This document shows, piece by piece, positions 22,871-36,715 of a stretch of 64,000 nucleotides of DNA (the first letter of the stretch is position 1; each line of letters starts with the position of its first letter). The stretch is from Celoporthe dispersa (Eukaryota; Ascomycota; Sordariomycetes; Diaporthales; Cryphonectriaceae). The stretch is taken from assembly GCA_016584495.1 (NCBI GenBank), contig WAID01000006.1:1922001-1986000 (forward strand), read 5' to 3'. The notes below the pieces were generated by a model, which was not told the DNA's origin, did not search any database, and saw only the letters and a program-made list of their open reading frames with translations. The translations under genes and the position numbers were made by a program.

Positions 22871-25800
22871 GACGAGATGGCTTGAGATGAGCCTAACCTC
22901 GCCTCAGGACTCTATTCTTCGTCCTAGAGCTGCCTACCTTCAGGACAGGCACAAGACATCTCGTCCCGTAGTCGCGTGCAAATGAAAGGTCACCTCGTGG
23001 CCGAACAGCACATGGGATCAGTCCTGCCGTCGGGTTTGACTTCGAATGACCCCCTCAAGGTCCATGCGTGTTTCCATCACGAATCAGTACCATACAGCCC
23101 AGTACCGCACCATCTTTCGACAGCCACTAGCCTTGGGGGAATGACTGGACAATCACTGGGATTAGCGCTCACTAACTTGTCGAAAGGGTCATGATCCGTG
23201 GGCCAATGAGTCAAATCATCTCCTGGAAGCACCGACCGAGTTCGTCTTCCGTTGTTTCAAGGGATCTGATCGTTTCACTGCTGCCTCCCATGAGCCACAT
23301 CTCTTCCCAATGGCTGCGTTCCTGGAAGGGGCGCGTTTCGAGATCGACGAGACTAAGGGCAGGCCTCAGTTCCGATACGGTCATTACGACAGTACGCTCT
23401 AACATATGCGATCTGTGAGGTATCAGTGGTACTTTGAGATTCAGGTAGCCGCTCAAGCACGTCGAGAATTCCCCTGAGCTCATCATCCTGTTGGCTAATA
23501 CCGGACGCTATCCAGAAATCAAGGTTCAGACTTCGAGCTAGCCCATCAACTGGTGGGTTGGCACACTTGTGGCGATGTTCTGAAAAGAACGGAGCCTAGA
23601 GGATCTCTGCATGTCTGCCACCCAACCTTCGATGTAGGGGCACTGGCTCCGACCAGTCAGAAGCGGATATGTACAGACGGCAGGTTGGTCTTGTCAGAGA
23701 GGACACCACACCATGCTCTTTGTCCTCGGATGGATGGTCGGCTGAGAGTCATGTCCTGATCAGCTAGAAAGAAACAGAAAACATCCGTGAACACGTCCTT
23801 ATGATTCCGTTTTGGAGACGGAGTGCGCAAACTACATCGAGTTCGCGTGAATCAAGAAACTGAATCTTGACTTGTCATGAGCAAAAAAACAATGTGAAGA
23901 CCCATGTAAGTAGGCAACGTAGCCTGTCAACATGGGATGCTGCTGAAATAGGGCTATACTGGTGAAGACTTGTGAACATACCTGTCATGCTTCACCTGTG
24001 AGGAATTCGGCGTCAGCTCTCTAGAAGCTACGCAGCTCAGTGTTGAGCAACATGTGCTAGGATCCGGACTCGTCAGTGATAGCATTGTACAGTGAAGCTC
24101 ATAGACCTCGTGAGCTCGGACCAGCGTTTGGTTTCAGCGGCTGCCTGGAAACGGAAGCATTGTTGCACCAGGAAGACATCCGGACTCCGTATTGGCATCG
24201 TCAGTCTGGACGCGCCGTTGGGTTGTGTGGTCTTGAATGACAGCAAGCGAGCTCAGATCGTATCAAATACTTGTCTGGGGCAGAGGCGAAACAGTTCGTC
24301 AGTCCACCTGTCCAGTACCGGACCTCTCCGCATGGAGGAGTTTCCTGCCGTTGCTGTTTTGGTGGGAACCGCAGCACGTCTGAGCTTGACATGCCTCTCG
24401 AAGATCAAAACAAGGAGAGGAAGCGACGCGGAGGAACTGGGGCTGCATCTGAGCGACCAATCGTAACTCTTGCAGTGGCTTGGACAGTGGGCAGCGTTTG
24501 GACCTCGGACGAAGCCTAATCGTGCGCAATGAAACGCACAGAGCCTTTCTCAACCCACTAATGAATTTAGGATGCCGGGGTCAAGGCGCAGCAGCCTCGC
24601 CAAGCATATCCAGCCTCAAAGAGATCGCGGCGATGAACACTGACCAGGGCAAAACGCAAGCTTGTATTTTTGTTTTGTTGAAGACTGTTTGCAGATCTCG
24701 CCAAGCTATTGGGGAGTCTGGAGTTCTGACAAGTCCCGATTGATGATGGATTTCGGGAAGACGGAGGAGGGACTAGGAATCAAGCTGAGCCAGTCGGTGA
24801 ACCTGCAACAAACAGCGAACCCCGAGGCGCGCACAGTCGTAGTTCGAGAAAGCCTGGAGATGCGATAGGATAAAGAAGATGGGGCTTCCCTCCGAACAAG
24901 TTTGATAGACGACAGCCTGCATCGGATGCCACATGCCAGCGGCTCCAAATCAGAATGATTTGCGTGGACGTCATACTGGATTCGACGAGATCTCGCCTGA
25001 CAAGACGTCGCGCCCCAGAGAACGGCAGCATTTGGTTCCTCGAAGATCATTGTTTGGAACCTAGATGTGTCAACAAGACCACTGGAGCCCGGCGGCGGGC
25101 AAGGGACGGGACGCCTGTGGTGGGCTGAACCCACTAGAATATGAGCACGCGATTGGCTCTGCATTGAGGATTTCACGGAGAGCCAGCCGGTCGATCGTCT
25201 CTACTTTGGCCTACCCCGGTCTGATACGAACCACCTCATTGCGAGTGCACGGATGAGAATGGTTTGCGCCAAAGGGACGCGATCGATCGGCCTGGAACCG
25301 AAAAACAGTGCGTGCCCTGACGTTCGAGCTCCAGGACAAGCATCCAGGGTCTGCCTGTAAGGTGTGGCCTGCGGGGACAGAGCTAGCTGTTGTGTCTCCT
25401 GGGCACTGCCCCGCGGTACGTTTGGGCAGGGAGAAAATGGTGCTGCTGGCTCGTAGTGGGTGTCGGAGCCGGAGGACCAAGTAGACACTCGAGGCTTAGG
25501 AGGCAGAGTTCAGATGAAACCCGGATCACGGCGACTGCTGCAGGTCATCAGCCTCATCAGCCTCATCTGATCCGAACACCTTCATTTTCTGGACGCATAG
25601 ACGCCGCACAGGACAGACCAAGATGGGGAAACCCCATGATGATGTCTACCAGGTACCAGAGAGGGAGGGAGAGAGGTAGGGAGGGGGACGCTGCCCTGCC
25701 CTGCGCTACACTGTACCGCAGTAGCTTCCTAAATTCCCATGGTCTAATTTCCGGAATGGTAGTCTCCACTTGGAAGTGAGCCCGTGTGGTCCACCAAAAG

Positions 25801-27508
25801 ATCGTGACATTTCCAGTAGCACGACCGGATATCTATAGAGTTTCGCAGAAGGAGAGGGAGACAATGATCTTGGTCGGTTCAGCGGTGATTGGTTAGACAG
25901 GATCAAAACTCTGGGGGGAGGGGAGGCTCAGCGTCTGGAAGGCGATGCAGGTGCAGCTCGCCCCAATAGAACAAGTCGGTTGGCGGACAACACGAGGGCC
26001 ACTTGCAGCCGTAGTAGGGTTGGACCAGGTCAATGCCAAGATGGACGGACATAATATTCAGGTGTGGGAAAATTACGGAATACGGAGCACAGCAGAGCCG
26101 GCTGTTTGAGATGGGATGAGGCATCTGGTAGACTGCAGGTTTGGTTCGACAGGTGCCAGAAAGTCAAAATGAAGGGGGGGGGGTTGAAGTGTACCCCTCC
26201 CCCCGGCCTACGACGGAGGCAAGAGCCTCTCGATCGCGGTACCAGAGCTCCCCTCCCCACCCCCTCCTTCCCCCCAACAGTAAGCGTTCGAGCACACGTA
26301 GGGTGCATGGTTCTAGCGTAAAAGCACTCCCTACCCGTCCCCTAAGCAGTAGTCTCAGGGCCCTAGAAGGAAAGTGCTCCCTCTTCTACAGTGGGCAGGT
26401 TCGCTAATTTTAGCCCTCCTGTCTCGAGTTCACTTCCTGGCCCGTCCTTCCAACCCGTCACCACTTTTTTTTTATGTCTTTTTTTTCTCTCTTCTTCTCC
26501 CACACACGGGGGATTCCGAAATCTCTGGAGGTCTGTTCTTCACAACTCGATCCGACCCTGGGCACGATCTCCTTGCCAAGCCTCGATCATGTTCCCACGA
26601 TACTTCTGACAGAGTCTATTTGCTGATCAGACTGTTCTGATCGATCGAAGCCACCATTGTGAAGCTATTTACATGAGACTAGACTGTCAACTGATTTTTT
26701 CCCCCGGTGTTGTAAAACCTGCCCCCACGTAGTCGAGCCGGGGCAATATAGCAGACAACGGCGACAGCCATGACTGTTTACTGGCTTGACCAGCCTTGGG
26801 CCCTGAGATTCGGCCTGCAGACATCTTGAGGTTGTGGGGATCCTCAGACATCCTGCTACTGCTCGACCAACCGTGTGGTGCGTGCCTTGTTCGCCGCCAA
26901 GGCCACATCACGCAACTGCCATGTAACATGGTACAACTACTGTACGCAGTAGCTAGCGAGTACATCGATCCCGGTTGATCTTTTCTCTCCTGGTTCTCGT
27001 CCCAGGTTGTGTCCCCCCTCCCCATTGACGGCTCAATGAGGACGAAACCTAATCGCCAGACCACGATCATCGCTCGCCATCACGAGCTTCTTTCAAGCCC
27101 CCGCAACGACGGCGTCTCCTCATGCAGGGACCATCGCTGTCTCAAAAGGGCACAAGAGCCAGCTGGCTCTGTCTTCGTGTTCGTGGCTCGTCCAGACGGC
27201 TACGTTCGAGGCACCAAAGCAGTTGGCCCTCGTATCCTCTCGTCTGGCACATATTGTGTGCTTGCATCCCTCAAAAAGCTGGGGGGCGGCGGCAGCACGA
27301 CCCTCGAACGATATGACTTGTCGAATCCGACAAGGTGACACTTTTCGAGGAGCCTTTCCGTAACTCCGGCTGAAACACCATCTGGATGGTAAGGTCCCCA
27401 CCCGAACCTACTCCAGCGCACACTACAGCCAGCCAAGCAGTCCTAACCCGCAGTACGATATTACGAGCTCATGCGCGCCCGCAAGGGCTGTGTTGCGTGT
27501 AGACTTGC

Positions 27509-27511
<3 letters not shown>

Positions 27512-27549
<38 letters not shown>
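27512..27549. repeat. (TG)19 microsatellite
   Basis: Thirty-eight bases of uninterrupted TG repeat, the longest dinucleotide tract in the window, followed by imperfect GTGCATGTGCATGTGCG units. Confidence 0.9.
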
Positions 27550-27551
<2 letters not shown>

Positions 27552-29505
27552 CGTGTGCATGTGCATGTGCGCGCTGCCGGTTCAGAAGCTTTATTTTAGG
27601 GTAATGGCTCTCACCAACGCCGGTTCAAGGAGGACGACACCCACACTCATGGCTGCAGCGCCTGTGGCTTGCCTGCTGCAGTGTTTACCCCTGGGCCAAA
27701 ACCTTACCCCAAAGGCAGTCTGTTGATAGCCATACCAGACACTCACAGGACCTCCTCAGCAAGTCCACGACCTGGTCAAACCGTTGCCACCCCGGCCCCT
27801 GGCCCTGGATCCCGAGCCCCATCTTTTTGAGGGCCCTCTCAGGACAACGCTGCCTTGCGCTGGCGCTACCCACCTTCAACTGCCCCCCCTGTCGGCATTC
27901 ACCTCCGAGTCGTGCTTTTTCTCTCCCTCTCTTTCTTTTTTCGACCTTCTGCATCCCACCCCAGCTGCTTCAGATCTTCTGAAACAGCAGGCAAAGATTG
28001 TCCGACCAATCGCGTGGTAGCACACCTCAGACCCTCGACGACATCCCATGTCTGCCATGCTGGCAAGGTTGACGCCGTACCGTTCAGCACTTCCGGTTGC
28101 TATGGTACAACCGCTTTTTGAGCCTTTCTGCAGTGCACCACGGATTGTAGGCATGACGGCAGGACGGCCGCTACCATTTCCGAGACTTCTTCAGCGGGTC
28201 ACTTCCTGGTTACGGCATTATATCTTACCGTTCCCATCTCTTCGGTGGCAGATGCGACGCTATGAGGCTGCGGGCTCAGCGCACAATATTTTGGATCGAC
28301 CCGGAGAGATGTGACTTTTTGGTCCTAGCGCTGCGACTGTACGGGCGCAGAGCTGCCCTCGCGAGAAGAGACATGCACCATAGCACCACAGCTGTGCTCT
28401 CCCTGCACGCAGCGGTTTATGCTATGAACACCTGAGGCACTACGCCACAGTTAGCCGCGTGTTCTGCATCAGTGGAGAAGCGAACCGGCCAGCCCTGTCG
28501 CATAACCAGCGTGCAGCCTGGGCCATCGTGTTGATGGACCGCCCTGTATAGCATACCACAATACGCATGGAGATACTGTGCACCAGGCAAACGCCTTTCC
28601 ACAGCCACTACTCTCAACCACGGTCTGCGAACCGCTGACCAGGTTTCTTGGACAGAGGCTATCCAGCCCAATGGGTATCTTCACGAGTCTAGGGCCCCAC
28701 GCTCCCAGCAAAGGCACACCAGACCAGAATCCGAGACATAATGGTACAAACGAATCGGGTAATCCAGTTTGGGGTTGTATTTGACTGTCCACCCAGAGGT
28801 TCGGCAACTATTATGCAGGCCCCGAGAATGAGCCCGTAACTCATACCGTAGTAGCACGGGCAATAGGGCCGTCTCTGAGGGTGGACACCGCACTGACGCT
28901 GCAGCTCATCGATACATCTAACCTGGTCTGCGAGGGAAAATAGCGCCCCGCTCACTCGCATCCATGGCCTCATCGTCGGCCTGGCTGCTTCTTCCCTGCT
29001 AACGAGCAAAAGATCCGATCCCACGTACGCCCTTCATCCGTCTCTCCCGGATGTCCACGGTAACGCATCACACAGAAGCTCTCTGGTGCTCATCGACAGG
29101 CGCTCAACACGGAGCATCGCATGCTTTTTTGAGGCCCGGCCAGATCCTAGGATTGGGTGAGCAGCCTGTTGGACGCAGACGGCATTGGCTAGGGACTGGT
29201 AGCATCGTCCTCGGGACCAGCAGAGCCTGCCACACAACCCCAGAAAATGCTGGGCTTTCATCCTGCAGTTGGCTACCCAGCAGAGGGCCCGGCAAATCGA
29301 TTCCGAAAGTCAACTACTCTCCCAAGTACAACCATGACGGACTCTCGGTCGGCGCACCCTGCTCAGACCAGCAGTTTCAAGAACGGACCAGGGTCTCAAC
29401 ACATACATGTGCCCCCATGCCCCTTGCTGCTGCGCCTCAGCATGATGTATCTGCCCACGCTGCCCTCGCATGGGGGGACCCATCGATGGAGCAGGGGCTC
29501 TTCTC

Positions 29506-29530
29506 TTTTTTTTTTTTTTTTTTTTTTTTT
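29506..29530. repeat. Poly-T run (25 T)
   Basis: Twenty-five consecutive T residues, the longest mononucleotide run in the window. Its length is the kind of call most prone to sequencing error. Confidence 0.9.
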
Positions 29531-31717
29531 CGCGACGCAGAAAACATCTCATGCTCGATGTGGCCAGGGCAGACTCCCCCGGTGTGGATCATTTGGGTTC
29601 AGACGATCATCTGACGCGGTGGACGACAGACCCAATCTGATGCACAGGGATGTGATTCCAAAACGGCGCCGGCAAGTGGATGCACTAACGTCAGAGAGAG
29701 CCGAAGGACGTGTATCACCTACACCCATCCATCCCAGAGCAGCACCATCCACCCATGATCGAGAATTGAGGGACCACCTCGCCTTGTGAGGTGCGGGCGC
29801 TCAAGCCCCGGCCAAAACCTCCCCGGTGGAGAAGTCTAGACACGTTCTGCGGACGCTTCAGTCAATGCAAAGATGGCGCTCTGCTTTGCTCTGCCGCAAT
29901 TGGAAAGCTGCCCCCCTCACAGTCTCTCTCTCTCTCTCTTTCTCTCCTTCTCCGTCTCCCTCCCTTTCTCTCTGTCTGTTTTGCTCTTGTCGTTTTGTTA
30001 TCCTGTCCGCGACTTGTGGTATTGCTCTCCTATAGCCCGAGCTGGCCTCCTCCCATCTTCGGTTCGCTACACCAGACGCCTTGTCTTGACTGATCAGGGG
30101 TAAGTGGTCTAGGACCTTCGTCACTTGCGCCCGCACTCATGGGACTAGACTCCCTCATGTTCCCCCGGATAACCGTATCCTCGTCCTCAGATCGACTCAC
30201 AGATCTCCTTCACAGCCACGCTGCCGTAACCCCTCAATTCATGCATCGTTAGCACCGTCCTTCTTCTTGACTTCCTGGCGCTATTGTCTGTCCACGGACC
30301 TCCGCCCTCGCCGTATTCTCTGCTACACGGGCCCTCGACTGACCCTTCATCAGAACCTCGTTCTATGGTGATGCCTCACCCCAAACGCCACCAGAGCTTT
30401 ACGTCTATCGTTTAGTCAAGATCCTCACCACAGACTGGGTCCTGGGTCCCTTGGTCTTGGAGACCATCCCTTCTGAACTTGAACCGGCTGTCTTGTCGAC
30501 CGATTCTTATCTCGTCCTAGGCCGCCTGCTCTGGTGACTTTCCGTCTGGAGAGACGTCTTTTTCTCGGCTCCAGTCTCGTCGTCCCAACTCAAGACTCTT
30601 CCGTCTCAAGAACGCCCAGTGCCACTTGCTAGGACAGGAGGTTGATGCCCGTTTCTTTCGGCTCGGTGGAGATCCGATTCAACTGGGACAAGCCACATGT
30701 GTGCTCTCTTGACCTGCCATTTTGGATGACCATTCCTTGATCTCTACAAGTTACTGGGTCAGTGGTGTTTCGGGCGTTTCAATCTACGTCGAGACGGTCA
30801 GTGCGACTCAAACGTTGATGCTGTTCTCCGGATTTCGACAACCTTATTTTTACGTTGCTCACCCCTGCCCCGAGCTGAGGTACAAAGCACCAAGCAATCC
30901 CATCTTTATCAGCTTTGGGCCACTCGAGCGGGACTCGCCACGTTTTTTCTTTTTTATATATACATATTTTTTTTTTTGATCTCTCTCTTTCATCCGTGTC
31001 ATCGGATCATCCCACCGAATCGTCGTCACGGTCATCGTCATTCTTAGCCGCCGCCCACCTCCACGCTCCGGATCAGGCCCTTCGTTGGGACGAGCACAAC
31101 GACGACGACTACCACGACGCTGCTGCCAGACGTACCCTGTTACTTCACTGACTACTGATCATCTGCGAAACATTCGACCGCGGACGAGCTGGTCAGCCGA
31201 CGGACAAACACTCACCGACAAATCCCGTGGCCCCCGATGAGTGTTTAGTGCTTGTTTGATACCGGCCTTCTCTCCCGAGGAAGTTCGAAGTGGGATCGAC
31301 GACATCATCTTTTGCGGAGACCTCTGTACGACCTGTCGGCAGAAAGATTGTTTGTTCGCTAATTAGCTGGTGGACCCTCCTCGGCGACCCGATCTGAGGA
31401 TTAGGTCTTGGTGTTGCGGGGATTGTTTGTGTGGTTTTCTTCATAAGACAGCTGGCTGCCCGGGGAAGCCGCAGGAGGTATCGTCCCCAAGGACTACTCC
31501 TCGAGCGCAAAGAGTCAGCAGGCAGGGCTTGGGAGACAAGTTTTCTGCCCCATTTTCGCCTGACCAGGTGACTCGACAGACCAGTGTATACTCGAGGTTC
31601 GTACCCCGGCTGTATTCCTCTCTCACGTTCTTGCTGGTTGCGGCATGGACTGTGGTATCAGCGAAAAGTGACAAAAGGCTTATACTATCGACAGATATTT
31701 GTGCGACGAGTAACCAA

Positions 31718-34602
31718 ATGAACGTCACGTCGCTACTAAACTCATCTGCGGCTGCGCAAGCCGCGGGTGGGAGACTCCCCGTCGACCAATCCGGGGATGG
31801 CAGTATGGCCATGTTCCAGACACAGGAGAGGGCGGGACCCATGAGAACGTCCAGTGATTCGCGTCTGCCCAGCCGCAGCAGGACGCCATGGGATGCCGGC
31901 GGCTACTCTCTTCCGCTGACGCTGAACGTCAAGAGCGCGCAGACATCACCGGCACCGCGGCCTTCGGTCAATACCAGTTTCGACGCAACATCGGCCGAGG
32001 GCGCTGGATCGACAAGCCCGACTTCGCCGAAACATAGGTTCTCGGATAGTCGCAGCAGCCTCTCGTCGTATACGACCATATCCTCCAGCGCATCATGCCA
32101 CTCCAGGTCGCATTCCAGGATATCCTCGTTGTCAACCGTTAGCGAGTACCAGCCTCTCAGCACGTTTGGCTCAGACTCGACTCCCACGGAGAGAAGGACG
32201 TCCGTGCCGGAATCAGGGATGACCTGCTCTCCTGTGGTGGAGATAGAGCCCCCATCTCCCCGAAGGCCAGGGCTGGATGATGTCTCCCCCTACATGTCTG
32301 ACAGCGAGAGCCCAATGACTTCACACCGTGCCAGGTCGCCTTCAGATGCCATGATGATGATGAGAAACAGGGGATTCACTGGAAGCGCAAGGTACGTCTG
32401 CGAACAATACTGACCCCTCTCGTTCTCCCCTCCATACATATTGTGTTCCTCCTGCCATCACTTTTATTGTGAGGCCTGAGCCCGATAAATGAGAGTGTGT
32501 CACTGGACCTCCATTGTAGGGGAGTGACAGCTCTCGGTGGTGCTATTGTCTCTATTGTCTCGCCAGTCATTGGCAGCCGATTCAATGCCCCACTTGTTGC
32601 CCCATGCATCAGATTGCCCTGAGTTCTATTGTTGGGGTCAAGCTGTGATTCTAGGACGCGTGACTGGATGGAAACGCGTAGTCAGTTCATGGAACTGCCA
32701 CTAGTCCTCAGATCACAGTCACCAGCCATATGCTTCACTGGCTGGGCTCAACTATTTCAGACCAGCCAGCCTGAACTCTCTTGCACACACCTCTTTTCCA
32801 TCCTCAAGAACAAACCAAACACCACAAGCCATCAGCCTTTGGGGCATTCCAGCTGACCAGATTGATCGACAGTCCAACAGACTCCTCCAAGAGGAGTACA
32901 TTTCTTCATCCAGATTCTCCCACAGGAATCTCTGCAAGAATACACAAGCGGACTGTGTCAGCACCAGATTTCCCCCTCTCTGAACTCTCTGAATCGACCT
33001 CATTACCCATCATTTGGCCCAATGGCTGAGCCTACTCCTCCCAAGTCCCCTACTCAGGGCGACAACCCTCAGAATGAGGACAACATCAACGCCGCCCTCA
33101 GCACTGGTCAGAGTGCCCAGTCTGAGGCTGCTGCGGCGCCTGAGCCTGAGCCTGAGCAGCCCAAGTGCATGTTTGTCCACCCATGCACTACAGGCTCCTC
33201 ACTTCGAAAGGCTATTTCACACATCTTTGGCCGCAACAAGCTCTGCACCAAGTCGATCCCTGCCCACATCTGGGTCCACTACTGCCGCAAGCACTACCAG
33301 AGATCTCGCTACCGCAATGCTACAGACTATGCACTGCGCCAGGTCGACCTGGTTCTGCTGCAGGTCACAAAGGTCCAGGAGTGGTCTGATGACAATGTCA
33401 AGTACAACCGGCGGGGTGCTGGTGTCCTGAAGCACTGGACGCTGCAGGCCAGGAAGCGCGAGGCAAAGCGCCTCCAAGACACGGAGTCTCGCAAGCGTCG
33501 CTATGCTGAAGAGGAGGATGACGACCAGAACCTCGGCAATGTTGGCACTGCCATCCCCATCTGGCTCCAGCCGCGCCTCAACCAGGACTATGACACCCCT
33601 CACATGCTCGAGATTGTGGAGGAGATCAAGGTCCACATGACCAATGGCGACATCACCCAGATCCCAGACATCGAGATCCTGCCTGAGATCACCACTGACG
33701 GCAACGAGTCCCGGCCCCGAACCACAGTCCGTCGTAGCAGCAGCGCCGGTGGTCACCGCAAGACCCAGAGCGAGGCCTATCGCGCCCCTCCTGCAATGGG
33801 CGCCTACAACACTTCGTCCCGCATCGGCATGTTCGCTCAGGACAACAAGCGCATGCGATCTGGACCCTACAACCTGAACCTGCAGAACCTGCCCCACCGC
33901 CCTGTCATGGGCATGTCGCAGCCGCAGCCGTACTCGTACCAGTTCCCGCAGAACAACGCCTTTGCGACCATTGCCGAGAACCAGGCAGACCACAGCTACT
34001 GGAACGGTGGCTACAGCAGCAGCTCGGTCCTGCCGCAGCCTGTCCACCAGCGCTCTGGTGCGATGCCCACCCTGGATCATAACAGCCTCCAGCAGCAGCA
34101 GCAGCAGCCTTACGCACCCCAGGGACGCCCTCCCATGCATGCTAGAAGCATGTCTGAGAACCCTGGTCTGCGCACTACTGAGTACGGCAACACCGATTTC
34201 CGCTTCCCTGGCCAGCCCGGGAACGGCTACCAGCAACAGGATATGTTCGGCAACCTAACCATGGGCCACGGCCAGGGCCCTCAGGCTTACGGCTACCAGG
34301 CCCCAGCGCCTCAAGGCTATGGCAACCCCTACGGTATGAACGCTCGGGACGGCCAGGACAGCCTCTTTGGTTCCTACTACCAGCCCGACTGGACTGGTCC
34401 TCGCGGACAGCACTCCCGCGTCCAGAGCACTCCCGCCGTCCACCAGCAGCACCACCAGCAGCCAGTCGGCCCTCCCACCATGCCTGCCGTCAATGGCCAT
34501 CAGGGAATGCTCCCATCCATGAACAACATGGGCCCGCAGCACCAGATATACCAGGGTGCGCAGCAGCAGCACAACGGCTTCCAGGCACCGCGTGTGTTCT
34601 AG
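31718..34602 (+). CDS. ORP1-like fungal developmental regulator, one frameshift
   Basis: Exon 1 (31718-32391, start MNVTSLLNSS) and exon 2 (32873-34602) are joined across a 481-nt intron with GTACGT donor, CTGAC branch and GACAG acceptor. One extra C in the five-C run at 32972-32976 must be ignored to pass from HKRTVSAPDF into the frame of PSFGPMAEPTPP; the chain is then 801 codons. Exon 1 encodes a Ser-rich region (FSDSRSSLSSY, HSRISSLSTVSEY). The conserved core is CMFVHPCTTGSSLRKAISHI, FGRNKLCTKSIP and HVHYCRKHYQRSRYR-type Cys/His/Arg sequence (seen as WVHYCRKHYQRSRYRN), followed by a basic region and a long Gln/Pro/Tyr/Gly-rich tail. This pattern is shared by ascomycete proteins annotated as ORP1-like or UrdA-like regulators of development; that name is from memory. 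DNA binding is not shown. An alternative is two genes, with the second starting at 33022. The in-frame Met at 31370 is less likely to be the start. Confidence 0.75.
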
Positions 34603-36715
34603 CAGAACAACCCGGTGGCGAAAGCTCGATTCAATGCTTGCCTCCGCCAGGAGCCTCGAGCTGCGCGGCATCGACGTGAACATGTTCGCTCCCGGCGCGA
34701 CTGTCGACCCATCTCTCGACTGGAATGTCATCCGTCAGGCGATGGCGAGCGCTAAGGCTTCCGTCCTTGCGGGCTTGAGCGTTTGCGGAAGCGACTACGA
34801 CATCGCTGTCAACAAGTTGTCTCCGAGCCCTTTGTCTCCCTGAGGGCTCATGGTGACCCTGGGCAGCAAGATGAGGGGCCTGAGCAGGAGAATGCTGGCA
34901 TTCAGGATACCTTGGCAGCTCATTGGCTGAGGCTGTAAGCTCTGGCAGACAGCAGCTCACACCAATGTGGACCCCAGGAGTCCTCCATGTCCAGGACGGC
35001 CCCTCTAGCCCAGTCACAGTACATAAGGAGGAAGGAAGAGGGAGAAGGAAAAAGGCATAAAAAGGTATGAAACACCACTCATGCAGCACAGGTCTTGTCT
35101 GATGCTGACCTGGTGACCTTTCTAGACAGCTGCAGAATTACCCTGGCGTTCGAGGTTTGGCAGATAACAGCAAAAGAAAACAAGAACCAGCTTAGTCAGA
35201 CAGCAATTACCCCCCAGAAATACTGTTTTTCATGGATCTGATCTGGTTCGTTTGGTTTGGTTGGTATTTATTTTATTAATTGAGTGGACAAGCTCGAGGA
35301 AGGGCAAGGGAGGGAAAGAAAAGGGAACCCTTATGATGCCTTGCTTTCCCTACCTGACCTTCTGAATCATGGTGTTTTCCCTAGAGAAGCACATACTCAA
35401 ATAATGACGAACTTTATTTTGAAATCTTTCCTGGATGCTTGATGTAACTGTGCTGTGTCGAGATCAACAAGTCTCTTTGCTGGCTCTCTACCAGAAGCAG
35501 AAGAAGTAAAAGAGATACAAGAATTGAAAGGGGATGGAGGCACAAGAGAAGAATATGTTGGAGGCCCAGGCTTGACTCGACAGCCTTCCGACCTGGAAAC
35601 ATCTGCTCGCCCATGTTTTCGAGCCGTCCCCTCGAGCGGAAGGCATCAAAAGCATCTTTCAGCTGTCCTGCTCTACAGCGACGTCGAAATAAACTCTCCC
35701 GCTCGGGTCGCACCGCAGTGGAGATTCTGTCTCTGGAGAGGTGGGGCTCAAAGAAAGACAGGCAGTTGAGGTATCACCGTTATCGCCAGGGATTCAGCTC
35801 CTTTTCTTCTGATGGCGGGATGATCTGGGCTCACGGGCTGACGCGCTGCAGAGCCTTGCGAAGACGACGGTCTCGAGGGACAGCCTCGTCTGCGCGGGCT
35901 TCGAGTCATCAGCGCGCAAGACCGATCGCATGCTCCCGCACCTGCAGCGACTTGAGACGACTGGTGTGATCGGCCAGCGCTACGTGCGCAGGGACAGAAG
36001 GGGCTTGGAGGGGGTGCAGCAGGGTCTCGTGCTGCAACGTGGGGCCGTTTCAGTGGGCACAAGGAGGCAAGGCTGCTGAGTAGGCACCTATGGAAGAGAG
36101 AGCTCAGGCGGCGGATGCCACATGACGTTTACGTTTGTCGCCCTGCCCTCAACGTCCTCACCCACGTGCGAACCATTCCTCCACGACGAACAACCAGTGG
36201 CGATCCTGCTAGCAAACAATTTATTGAGGGGTGACATTTGGCCCATCTCGCCAGCCCGGCTGTGGCTTCATCCGCTGGCCTTAGCGTGGTGCTGCGGAAG
36301 ATAACGACTGGGCGCTGGGGTCTGCTGTGCTCCACCTTCAGGGTATGCACGAGATTCGAAACATGGGTTCCCCGACTGAGACAAGTTCCTTAGTACTACG
36401 TAGTAGACGCCTTTCACTTGACGTCAAATGTCGAGGTCCGCTTTGTAGCTACCTGCTCCGTATACAAACGATGCGCCCCGTGACAAGAAAAGGGGGCCAA
36501 AAAGAAAAAATTTCACGAAAGACAAATCGTCCCTCGGCAATTGGTCAAGTCTAGGTATGGATTGGACCGAGCTGCACATGTGAAGTCATGGTGATTGCTT
36601 GCCTCGATTATTTTCTCTTTAGGGACGCGCAGCCTCACGCAACATTTGCCTTTCGGAATCAACCTACCTCTCCGCTGCTAGAGCGCTCTCACGCCTGGTG
36701 TTCTTGCAGTTCGCG
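34603..36715. other. Intergenic region, with a coding-like frame at its start
   Basis: From about 34611 to the TGA at 34841-34843 the +1 frame relative to the preceding gene reads with strong G/C-ending codon bias (KLDSMLASARSLELRGID and on to SDYDIAVNKL), as if it were more of the same gene or a small separate exon. The remainder to 36715 shows no gene. It should hold the 3' UTR of the upstream gene and the promoter of the P450. Confidence 0.5.

Larger units (their letters stand above)
20798..31717. other. Gene-poor region of 10.9 kb
   Basis: No gene could be supported. Open frames are short and overlap on both strands; the 606-base frame at 21772-22377 is compositional. Simple sequence includes an 18-A run (22853-22870), a 38-nt TG tract (27512-27549), a 25-T run (29506-29530) and CT-rich DNA near 29,920-29,960. 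A weakly coding-like minus-strand frame lies at 23211-23486, and scattered short frames of both strands occur to 25.9 kb; they may be decayed genes but match nothing I recognise. From roughly 29.9 kb to 31.7 kb the pyrimidine-rich DNA probably includes the promoter and long leader of the next gene. Confidence 0.45.

Noticed and set aside
33217..34236. 339-codon minus-strand frame
   Set aside because: It is the shadow of the Gln-rich coding exon of the ORP1-like gene, rich in Leu and Val from reversed CAG/GAC codons.
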